NCBI RefSeq assembly: GCF_042663585.1 | Contig: NZ_JBHTAN010000006.1 | Span: forward strand, 992,001 to 1,056,000 | DNA length: 64,000 bases | Source of the DNA: Natranaeroarchaeum sp042663585 | GTDB taxonomy: Archaea; Halobacteriota; Halobacteria; Halobacteriales; Natronoarchaeaceae | Direction of reading: 5' to 3' | Shown here: piece by piece, positions 33,934 through 40,822 of the stretch | Layout of the letters: each line of letters opens with the position of its first letter | How positions within the stretch are numbered: position 1 is the first letter of the stretch | The notes under the pieces: model-generated | What the model saw: only the letters and a program-made list of their open reading frames with translations | Databases searched by the model: none | What the model was told of the DNA's origin: nothing | Made by a program: the position numbers and the translations under genes

Positions 33934-34173
33934 TCAGGTAACCTCGATGTAGATGTTCCAGTGGTCGTCGAGCTCTTCGATCTCGAGTAGCTCGTGGCCG
34001 GCCTCGTCGAGCCACTCCGGAACGTCAGTAGTGGAATTACGCTCCGTCGTCTGTAGCTTGACGACCGTGCCGGGGTCGAGTGTCTTCACCTTCCCGATGA
34101 GGTCCATTAGCGGGCCGGGACACGTTGCTTCGCGCGAATCGATCGTAACGTCCGCAGTGATATTTTCTGTCAT
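33934..34173 (-). CDS. TusA-family sulfurtransferase
   Basis: A 79-aa SirA/TusA fold protein. The sulfur-carrying Cys is in 'REATCPGPLMDLIGKVK' (CPxP motif, about residue 18), followed by 'LDPGTVVKLQTTE' and the C-terminal 'HWNIYIEV' strand. It relays persulfide sulfur to downstream acceptors. First gene of a three-gene operon with SQR and DUF1641, pointing to sulfide or thiosulfate metabolism rather than tRNA thiolation. Confidence 0.9.
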   Translation of the reverse strand: MTENITADVTIDSREATCPGPLMDLIGKVKTLDPGTVVKLQTTERNSTTDVPEWLDEAGHELLEIEELDDHWNIYIEVT

Positions 34174-34613
34174 TGTTTTCGGTTTCGTAGTCGAGCACCG
34201 CCGCGTCGTCGATGGAACTCGTCCGCGCCGAGTTCACCGTACGCGTTGCGGTCGCGGGTGGTCACGAGTGCTCAACCTCCGTGATCACAATGGATCTACA
34301 GTATTGTTAAATAAACCCATTTCTACAAATTCCAGACTGGGAGATTCGGCGATACGTATATATGCGTGTAGACGTTCTGGGGGTAGGATCCGCCTCCAAC
34401 GACGCCTCAATGAATACACTAAAACCCGAAATAGGGGCTATAACGCTATAAAACGCATTTTCTTGACGAGGCTAATGTCTCGATGTCGGTCAGTCCGACA
34501 GTCATAGGAATAGCACGATCCAATGGGAACGACGCCGCCGCGGTTCTGGGCGAACCCGTCTTGTTTTATATGCACACGATAGCTGTGTCAACTCCCGCAG
34601 TTAGCGGACTCCG
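34174..34613. other. 440-bp intergenic region between tusA-like and DUF502 genes
   Basis: No gene recognised. Several AT-rich patches (TTAAATAAACCC near 34308; TATATATGC near 34357; TATAAAACG near 34446; GTTTTATATGC near 34562) could be promoters; the first lies upstream of the minus-strand TusA operon. Confidence 0.4.
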
Positions 34614-35198
34614 TCAATCGTCGGACGGCACCTGCTCCGACGACATGCCGTTTTGCTCCCCGAAGCCGGCGCTGAGGACGCGGGTCAACGCATCCTCGAT
34701 CGACTCGTCGATCTCTTCGAACTCGTCATCGTCGAGTTCGATGACGAGGCCGCTGGTGACGTTCGGGGAGGTCGGAACAAAGATGACGTGATCACCCGAT
34801 TTGGACCGCTTTCCAGTTTTGAACGCGGTCATCCGCAGGTCCCCCCAGAGGTTCACTTTGACAGGCTGATTGAGCTCGGACGATTCCGTGACGGCGGTTT
34901 CGACAGCCATCTGGGAGGCGTTGTAGACGATCCGAAGGCCGGGAACGCGATTCATCAGGGAATCCATCCAGCCCGCGAAGATGGAGCCAATCGCCGTGCG
35001 CATTAAGTATCCGACGCTAAGAACGACGGTCGCAACCAGTAGAATGCTGAGGACGACGCCGACCGGGGAGGGGTTGATGTCGTTGAACAGCGGTAGCCCT
35101 GCAATAAACCCGTAGAGCCATCGGAGTGCGTACAATGAAACGAGAATCGGGACCAGAACGACGAAGCCGCTTCCGAGGTCCCGTTTCACCCAGTCCAT
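34614..35198 (-). CDS. DUF502 membrane protein
   Basis: A 194-aa protein with two N-terminal helices ('FVVLVPILVSLYALRWLYGFI' and 'GVVLSILLVATVVLSVGYLM'), then a conserved soluble part: 'LMNRVPGLRIVYNASQMAVE', 'FVPTSPNVTSGLVIELDDDEFEEID' and 'ALTRVLSAGFGE', characteristic of DUF502. Bacterial and archaeal members are conserved but uncharacterised. Acidic C-terminus typical of haloarchaea. Confidence 0.88.
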   Translation of the reverse strand: MDWVKRDLGSGFVVLVPILVSLYALRWLYGFIAGLPLFNDINPSPVGVVLSILLVATVVLSVGYLMRTAIGSIFAGWMDSLMNRVPGLRIVYNASQMAVETAVTESSELNQPVKVNLWGDLRMTAFKTGKRSKSGDHVIFVPTSPNVTSGLVIELDDDEFEEIDESIEDALTRVLSAGFGEQNGMSSEQVPSDD

Positions 35199-35241
35199 AT
35201 CCTACCCTGGCTACACAGCCTCATATGCGTTCCTGTCGATG

Positions 35242-35781
35242 CTACGAGAGGCGGCCGGCGATGTCGGCCTCGGTGAGGATGCCGACGGTCTCGCCGCTAT
35301 CGGTCACCATCACGGCCTTGTAGTGTTCGAGTAGGCTCGTAACTTCGTCGAGCGTAGTATCTTGGGACACCGTCGGAAAGCTCTCGCTCATGAACTCCCG
35401 AACCGGTTCGTTCCTGTCGTCTTCGTCGGCATGAACCAGGTCGCCCTGGCTTATACTGCCGACGGGGATACCGTCCTGCAGGACCGGTAGCTGGGAGTAC
35501 GCCTCCTCTTCCATCTTCCTGACCGCATCGCTCAGTTCGTCGTCGGGCGAGACGCTGATCACGTCGCTGTGCATCAGATCCTCGGCTCGCACGATTCCGG
35601 TTTCGGCCTCGGCGAGCGCGCTAACGATCCGCCGAAGCGTCGACAGTCGCGGATCGACATCGCCTCCCTCGATTCGCGCGATCAACGGCTGTGAGACGTC
35701 CGCACGATCCGCGAGTTCGCTCTGGGTTAGCTCCAGTTCGTTCCGTCGTTCTCGAAGATCGGCTGGCGTCGGGAGGTCCAT
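35242..35781 (-). CDS. XRE-type HTH regulator with paired CBS domains
   Basis: A 179-aa protein: XRE helix-turn-helix at residues 8-62 ('LTQSELADRADVSQPLIARIEGG'), then two CBS motifs, 'MHSDVISVSPDDELSDAVRKM' near residue 70 and 'VSQDTTLDEVTSLLEHYKAVMVTD' near 135. CBS pairs in this architecture usually sense adenine nucleotides, so the protein probably couples DNA binding to energy state. Target genes unknown. Confidence 0.88.
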   Translation of the reverse strand: MDLPTPADLRERRNELELTQSELADRADVSQPLIARIEGGDVDPRLSTLRRIVSALAEAETGIVRAEDLMHSDVISVSPDDELSDAVRKMEEEAYSQLPVLQDGIPVGSISQGDLVHADEDDRNEPVREFMSESFPTVSQDTTLDEVTSLLEHYKAVMVTDSGETVGILTEADIAGRLS

Positions 35782-35818
35782 ACCGGTAATTACCCGGGGT
35801 TATAGAATAATGTTTGGG

Positions 35819-36196
35819 TCAGGGTTCCGATTCTTCTTCGAGTTCGGCCTCGTCCTCGTACTCGATCGTTTCGACGACCGAGAGCGGGACGTCTCGAAGG
35901 GTGCCACCGACTTCGCTTTTGCCGATGCGCTGGGCGTGCTCCTCGCTATCGGCGTTGAACACCTTCATCTCCAGCACGAGGCCGACGAGCGCGGTGTCAG
36001 CGGCGATGAATGCCGAGTCGAACGGCTCACCGCAGGCGGGACAGCCCGTCGCCCCGACATCGACCTCGACGTAGTCCATGTCCTGCTGATTCAGTCGCTT
36101 CCCGGCTTCGCTGACCGCGACGCCGATTGCGTCGTCGATCGAATTAACGTCACGAACCAACCACGCGGCTTCCATCACAACGAGATAGTTGCTCAT
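35819..36196 (-). CDS. DUF555 / UPF0212 protein
   Basis: A 125-aa archaeal conserved protein. The hallmark is 'VEVDVGATGCPACGEPFDSAFIAADTALVGL' (two Cys as CPxC at about residues 52-55), plus 'LEMKVFNADSEEHAQRIGKSEVG' and 'LRDVPLSVVE'. Single CxxC may bind metal as a dimer. Function not established; nearly universal in euryarchaea. Confidence 0.9.
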   Translation of the reverse strand: MSNYLVVMEAAWLVRDVNSIDDAIGVAVSEAGKRLNQQDMDYVEVDVGATGCPACGEPFDSAFIAADTALVGLVLEMKVFNADSEEHAQRIGKSEVGGTLRDVPLSVVETIEYEDEAELEEESEP

Positions 36197-36499
36197 AGCT
36201 GTACCTTCCCGCTGGAGGTTATCGTTCTTTGCGGTTCGTCCCTGTGCTCGACGAGCGGAAAACCGTCACTGCCGGGCGCGCACGAGAACGGGATAATACT
36301 TATAACTTATACAGTGCCACCGGATGTGCGCTCCGATTCCTACCGCACGTCTGTCGGCTATCCTACTGTAATTTCTCCCGGGAAAAGCGGAGTTGAATCG
36401 CACGACGTAGTCGGTGTGATCCAGCTATGATCTGTCATTCTATATGATTTCATTAGTTATGCTTTTATACGACCCTCGCAGAGCCACGAGCGAAGACAG
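36197..36499. other. Intergenic region upstream of the 56-aa protein
   Basis: About 300 bases with no gene. TATA-like sequences include TATAACTTATAC near 36300-36310 and GCTTTTATAC at 36461-36470; the latter is about 32 bases before ATG 36500 and is the likely promoter of that small gene. Confidence 0.5.
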
Positions 36500-36670
36500 A
36501 TGATCGAACGCGTTGCCAAAGCCACACTGCTTGCCCTGTACCAGCTTACCATCGTGATCGGGATCGTCCTGATGCCAGTCGCGGTAGCACTCCAGCGCAC
36601 CCTCGGGCGCGCCCCCCCGCTTCACCGGTTTATCGAGCGCGTCGATCGAACGTACGAAACGGCGGTCTGA
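36500..36670 (+). CDS. Small membrane protein (56 aa) upstream of psmB
   Basis: A short frame with one hydrophobic segment ('LYQLTIVIGIVLMPVAVAL', residues about 14-32) flanked by basic residues and ending 'RFIERVDRTYETAV'. Composition, a leaderless TATA spacing and its place before psmB fit the small conserved haloarchaeal proteins often missed by gene callers. One membrane span predicted. Function unknown. Confidence 0.65.
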   Translation: MIERVAKATLLALYQLTIVIGIVLMPVAVALQRTLGRAPPLHRFIERVDRTYETAV

Positions 36671-36754
36671 TGGCAGTACTCTCGCTGAAACGCAGTATTT
36701 GGCCAGCAACAGTAGGGTTCCGATAGCTGCCCTCGAATACCGCAAACTCGGCCA

Positions 36755-36760
36755 TTTATA
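36755..36760 (+). promoter_or_regulatory. Candidate TATA box for psmB
   Basis: TTTATA starts 31 bases before ATG 36786, giving a leaderless start. Confidence 0.5.
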
Positions 36761-36785
36761 TGTGGCCGGCTTGTAGTAACGCCCA

Positions 36786-37520
36786 ATGCGTACCCCCATG
36801 GATAACTCCCAGTTCTCACGCAATCAGGACCGTCTCGATAATACCGGTACGGACCCGCTAGAGCCCTCGCTCGGCTCTCTGCCGGACCCGCAGGTCTCCG
36901 AATCCGAACTCGAAAACGTCAACAAGACCGGGACGACCACCATCGGTCTGACGACCGACGACGGCGTCGTCGTTGCGACGGACATGCGTGCCAGCCTCGG
37001 CGGCCGCTTCGTCTCCAGCAAGGACGTCCAGAAGGTCGAGCAGATCCACCCCAACGCCGTTCTCACGCTCGTCGGCTCTGTCGGCGGCGCGCAGTCCTTC
37101 ATCAAATACCTCCGCGTCGAAGCGAACCTCTACGAGACCCGCCGCGGCGAGACGATGTCTATGCAGGCGCTGTCGACGCTCGCCGGGAACTTCGCCCGAG
37201 GCGGACCGTTCTTCGCCATCCGACCCATCCTCGCCGGCGTCGACGAGGAAGGCTCCCACGTCTACAGCCTCGACCCCGCGGGCGGCGTCGTCCGCGACGA
37301 CTACACCGTCACCGGAAGCGGCATGCAGGTTGCCTACGGTACCCTCGAACAGTATTACGAGGAAGGAATGTCGAACGAGGAAGCAATAGAGGTCGCCGCA
37401 CGTGCGATCCAGAGCGCCACCGAACGCGACACCGGGAGCGGTAACGGTATCTTCATCGCCGAAGTGACCGAGGAGGACGTCGATATCCACGGTCACAAGG
37501 ACTACGACGAACTGCTGTAG
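36786..37520 (+). CDS. psmB: 20S proteasome beta subunit
   Basis: A 244-aa precursor. The propeptide of about 49 residues ends 'VNKTG', and cleavage exposes Thr50 ('TTTIGL'), the N-terminal nucleophile. Asp66, Arg68 and Lys83 ('ATDMRASLG', 'SSKDVQKVEQIHP') complete the active site; 'YTVTGSGMQVAYGTLEQ' holds the conserved SGS-type loop. The start 'MRTP' matches other haloarchaeal PsmB proteins. Assembles with alpha subunits, which are not in this window. Its paralogue at 4038-4739 lacks the nucleophile. Confidence 0.95.
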   Translation: MRTPMDNSQFSRNQDRLDNTGTDPLEPSLGSLPDPQVSESELENVNKTGTTTIGLTTDDGVVVATDMRASLGGRFVSSKDVQKVEQIHPNAVLTLVGSVGGAQSFIKYLRVEANLYETRRGETMSMQALSTLAGNFARGGPFFAIRPILAGVDEEGSHVYSLDPAGGVVRDDYTVTGSGMQVAYGTLEQYYEEGMSNEEAIEVAARAIQSATERDTGSGNGIFIAEVTEEDVDIHGHKDYDELL

Positions 37521-37534
37521 GCCACGTGCCATCC

Positions 37535-37542
37535 TTTTTATA
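37535..37542 (+). promoter_or_regulatory. Candidate TATA box for the HD phosphohydrolase gene
   Basis: TTTTTATA starts 30 bases before ATG 37565; the T-run directly after psmB may also end the psmB transcript. Confidence 0.45.
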
Positions 37543-37564
37543 GCAACACGCCGAACGCGCGTCC

Positions 37565-38800
37565 ATGGCGACGATCAAAGACAGCGTCCACGACCATATC
37601 GAGGTCGAGGGCGTTGCAGCGGCGTTGCTGGACACCCCCGCTGTTCAGCGGCTCCGACGGATCAGACAACTTGGAACTGTTTCCTACGTCTACCCGTCCG
37701 CGAACCATACCCGATTCGAGCACAGCCTCGGCGTCTACCATCTCGCCTGCCAGGCACTCGATGGACTCGGCGTCCACGGCCAGCAGGCCGAACGGGTCCG
37801 CGCTGCCGCGCTCCTCCACGACGTGGGTCACAGCCCGTTCAGTCACAACGTCGAGACGGTGATCCACCGACACACCGGCCGGTATCACGACGACGTCGCA
37901 GAGCTCCTCGCAACGAACCCCGTCGGTGACGTGCTACGGGCACACGATCTCGAACCGGCCAGGATCGCGGATCTGATCGCCGGAAACGGACAGTACGGAC
38001 AACTCGTCTCCGGAGAACTGGATGTCGATCGGATGGACTATCTGGTCCGTGATGCTCACCACACCGGCGTCCCGTACGGCACGATCGATCACGGGCGGCT
38101 CGTTCGGGAACTGACGTTCAAGAACGACCAACTCGTCCTGCAGGAGGGGAACGTCCAGAGCGCCGAGAGCCTGCTGGTCGCGCGTGCGCTGATGAACCCG
38201 ACCGTCTACAACCACCACGTCGCCCGGATCAGCAAGTCGCTGCTCAGACGCGGCACCGAGCGGCTGATCGACGAAGAATCCGTCTCCGGGTCGGACCTTC
38301 GCCGGATGGACGACAGTGACCTACTCGTTGCGCTCCGGCGTCACGACGCGACCGAATCATACGCGGAGGCCCTGGACGAACGGGACCTGTTCAAACGAGC
38401 CGTCTGGGCCGAACTCATGGACGTCCCGGACGAGATTATCGAGGCCGGACACGACCGCATCCGCGATCTGGAGGCGGATATCGCGGATCAGGCGAACGTC
38501 CGATCCGCACAGGTCATCCTGGACGTCCCGGACCGACCGACGATGACCGAGTCGACGACACGGGTCGTCGTCAGCAACGAGATCAGACGGCTCGATCAGC
38601 AATCGCCGCTCGTCGAGGCGCTCCGTGCCGCACAGCAGTCACAGTGGCGGCTTGGCGTATACGCCCCCGAGGAAGTAAGCGAACGCGTCGGGCGGGCGGC
38701 CGCGTCCGTCCTCGGTCTCGATACCGATGGTGGCCTCGTCTCCGACGTTCGCGAGGGGCACTACGCCACACTCGACGAGTTCGATCACGCCTCGAACTAA
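37565..38800 (+). CDS. HD-domain metal-dependent phosphohydrolase, dGTPase-like
   Basis: A 411-aa protein. The HD signature is in the N-terminal third: 'TRFEHSLGVYHLACQALDGL' (first His), 'RAAALLHDVGHSPFSHNVE' (His-Asp) and 'SGELDVDRMDYLVRDAHHTGV' (last Asp). This layout is that of SAMHD1/dGTPase-like deoxynucleotide triphosphohydrolases and related archaeal HD proteins. Likely cytoplasmic; substrate could be dNTPs or another phosphoester. Leaderless promoter of its own. Confidence 0.87.
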   Translation: MATIKDSVHDHIEVEGVAAALLDTPAVQRLRRIRQLGTVSYVYPSANHTRFEHSLGVYHLACQALDGLGVHGQQAERVRAAALLHDVGHSPFSHNVETVIHRHTGRYHDDVAELLATNPVGDVLRAHDLEPARIADLIAGNGQYGQLVSGELDVDRMDYLVRDAHHTGVPYGTIDHGRLVRELTFKNDQLVLQEGNVQSAESLLVARALMNPTVYNHHVARISKSLLRRGTERLIDEESVSGSDLRRMDDSDLLVALRRHDATESYAEALDERDLFKRAVWAELMDVPDEIIEAGHDRIRDLEADIADQANVRSAQVILDVPDRPTMTESTTRVVVSNEIRRLDQQSPLVEALRAAQQSQWRLGVYAPEEVSERVGRAAASVLGLDTDGGLVSDVREGHYATLDEFDHASN

Positions 38801-38873
38801 CGGCGATAGACCCGCTGGGACGGTCTCGATCCGGAACGACAGGCAAATGGGTGATACGCGTGTACACCCGCGT

Positions 38874-39887
38874 ATGCATCTGGACGGGACAGTGCTGCGC
38901 GGTCCCTCCTTCGAGCCGGTCGAGGGGCGCGTGGTGATCGATGGCGGGGAAATCGTCTCTATCGAGGAGATGGAGACGACGAGCGATGACATCATTCTCC
39001 CGGCGTTCGTCAACGCCCACACCCACCTCGGCGACTCGATCGCAAAGGAAGCGGGCGGGGACCTTTCGCTCGAAGAGCTAGTCGCGCCGCCGGACGGGCT
39101 AAAACACCGACTGCTCAGGGAGGCATCACGGGACGAACTCATCGAAGGGATCCGGCGCTCGCTCCAGTTCATGGAGTCGACCGGGACGGGCACCTGTCTC
39201 GAATTCAGGGAGGGCGGCGTCGAGGGAGTCCGAATGTTCCGAGAGGCGGCCGAGTACAGCGACCTGCAATCGCTAATCCTGGGGCGGGAGACCATCGATG
39301 CGATGCAGATCGCGGACGGCTTCGGTGCCAGCGGCGCGAACGACGCCGATTTCGAGACCGAACGGACGGCGACTGGGGAGGCTGGCAAACTGTTCGGCAT
39401 CCACGCCGGCGAGGTGGACTCCAGCGACATCAACGCCGCACTGGACCTCGACCCGGAGTTCGTCGTCCACATGGTTCATCCCGATCCAGTCCATCTCCAA
39501 CGCATCGACGACAGCGAAGTTCCGATCGTCGTCTGCCCGCGATCGAACATCGTCACCGGCGTCGGCCGCCCGCCGATCGCGGAGTTGGCCGAGCGCACGA
39601 CGCTCGCGCTCGGCACGGACAACGTGATGACCAACAGCCCCTCGATGTTCCGGGAGATGGCCTTTACTGCGAAACTGTTCGATCTTTCCGCCCGGGACGT
39701 ACTCCGGATGGCGACGGTAAACGGTGCACGGATCGCGGACCTCGACCGTGGCCTCGTCGAGGAGGGCCGGCCCGCGAAACTCCTCGTTCTCGACGGCAAC
39801 TCCGACAATCTCACCGGTGCACAAGACATCGTCCGGGCGGTCGTCCGCCGCGCGGGACCGGCCGACGTGAAGCGACTCGTTCTGTAG
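38874..39887 (+). CDS. Amidohydrolase-family protein
   Basis: 337 aa from ATG 38874 ('MHLDGT'); upstream in-frame sequence lacks similarity. Metal-dependent hydrolase fold: His-x-His in 'LPAFVNAHTHLGDS', His in 'LFGIHAGEVD', His in 'VVHMVHPDP' and Asp in 'LALGTDNVMTNSP', i.e. the metal ligands of the subtype III/cytosine deaminase-like group. A C-terminal composite beta domain is present ('VEEGRPAKLLVLDG'). Likely deaminates or hydrolyses a cyclic amide or nucleobase-like compound; substrate unknown. Confidence 0.85.
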   Translation: MHLDGTVLRGPSFEPVEGRVVIDGGEIVSIEEMETTSDDIILPAFVNAHTHLGDSIAKEAGGDLSLEELVAPPDGLKHRLLREASRDELIEGIRRSLQFMESTGTGTCLEFREGGVEGVRMFREAAEYSDLQSLILGRETIDAMQIADGFGASGANDADFETERTATGEAGKLFGIHAGEVDSSDINAALDLDPEFVVHMVHPDPVHLQRIDDSEVPIVVCPRSNIVTGVGRPPIAELAERTTLALGTDNVMTNSPSMFREMAFTAKLFDLSARDVLRMATVNGARIADLDRGLVEEGRPAKLLVLDGNSDNLTGAQDIVRAVVRRAGPADVKRLVL

Positions 39888-39943
39888 CTATCGGGCCGTC
39901 GAGCATGTTTCGGTAGCGGTCCTCGTCGACCGTTTCCCGGGCG

Positions 39944-39950
39944 TTTAATA
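39944..39950 (+). promoter_or_regulatory. Candidate TATA box for the winged-helix gene
   Basis: TTTAATA starts 31 bases before ATG 39975. Confidence 0.45.
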
Positions 39951-39974
39951 CAATCCGCTGATTCCATCGGATTA

Positions 39975-40250
39975 ATGGAGGCGGTTCTGTGGTACGTGCT
40001 AACCGGAACCCGCGGTGGTGAGAACCGTGTTCGGATCCTCAACGCGCTCGACGAGAAACCGCGAAACGCCAACCAGCTCGCTGAAGCGCTCGACCTCGAC
40101 TACAAGACGGTTCGTCACCACCTCGACGTGCTGATGGAAAACGACATCGTCAGCAAGAGCGGTGACGACTACGGAGCGATCTATCTACCCGCTGACCGGA
40201 CCCGCCACCACTGGGAGACGGTCGAAGAGATCATCACACAGGTGGAGTAA
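39975..40250 (+). CDS. Small winged-helix (ArsR-like) regulator
   Basis: A 91-aa protein that is almost only a winged helix: 'ENRVRILNALDEKPRNANQLAEALDLDYKTVRHHLDVLMENDIV' with the recognition helix 'DYKTVRHHLDVL', then a wing 'DDYGAIYLP'. It begins with a short segment 'MEAVLWYVLTGTRGG'. DNA-binding repressor or activator, probably of the next two genes, with which it forms a conserved-looking set. Confidence 0.83.
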   Translation: MEAVLWYVLTGTRGGENRVRILNALDEKPRNANQLAEALDLDYKTVRHHLDVLMENDIVSKSGDDYGAIYLPADRTRHHWETVEEIITQVE

Positions 40251-40305
40251 CTATGTACGAAATTGGGAAAGGACGTATCAGAGCTGACTGTAAAGGAGGG
40301 GACAG

Positions 40306-40617
40306 ATGAGTATCTGGGTATCAGTGGCTCAAGGCGCCACTGCCATCAATGTCCTGTTGCTGCTCGGGTTGAGTTACATCTGGGGTAGCAATTTCCTCAA
40401 GTTCCGGTCGAAGCACGCTTTCGGACTACTGCTGTTTGCTGTCTTCCTGCTGCTGGAAAACGGTCTCATGCTGTACTACTACCTGATCGATCCGATGCTT
40501 TCAGCGTGGTGGCACAACGAGTCGTTAGTGCCGATAATCGTCTGGCAGACACAGATGGCGATCAACGTCATGCAGACGGTCGGTCTCTCGGTGCTGCTCT
40601 GGATCACCCTCGACTAA
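40306..40617 (+). CDS. Small three-helix membrane protein
   Basis: A 103-aa protein with three hydrophobic spans ('ATAINVLLLLGLSYIWGSNFL', 'FGLLLFAVFLLLENGLMLYYY' and 'MAINVMQTVGLSVLLWITL'). It lies 55 bases after the winged-helix gene and before the DUF7282 surface-protein gene. No enzyme motif. Possibly a sensor or assembly partner; unknown. Confidence 0.75.
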   Translation: MSIWVSVAQGATAINVLLLLGLSYIWGSNFLKFRSKHAFGLLLFAVFLLLENGLMLYYYLIDPMLSAWWHNESLVPIIVWQTQMAINVMQTVGLSVLLWITLD

Positions 40618-40794
40618 CGCTCCTGCGGGCACCACTCCCTTCCTGCGCTCCCTGACCGCCAGCGACGCAACGGCCCGCGCGTCGCGGACTCTCCGGGCCT
40701 CTCGACCCCCCCGCCGTCCCGTCCGATGTGGCGGAATTTGGGTGACAATCAGGCCGGAATACTGCACGAGTACGGCCGTAGTCCGGGAAATCTT

Positions 40795-40802
40795 CTTTTA
40801 AG
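40795..40802 (+). promoter_or_regulatory. Candidate TATA box for the DUF7282-repeat gene
   Basis: CTTTTAAG starts 28 bases before ATG 40823. Confidence 0.45.
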
Positions 40803-40822
40803 TAGTCCCGGGGAAGTATGAT

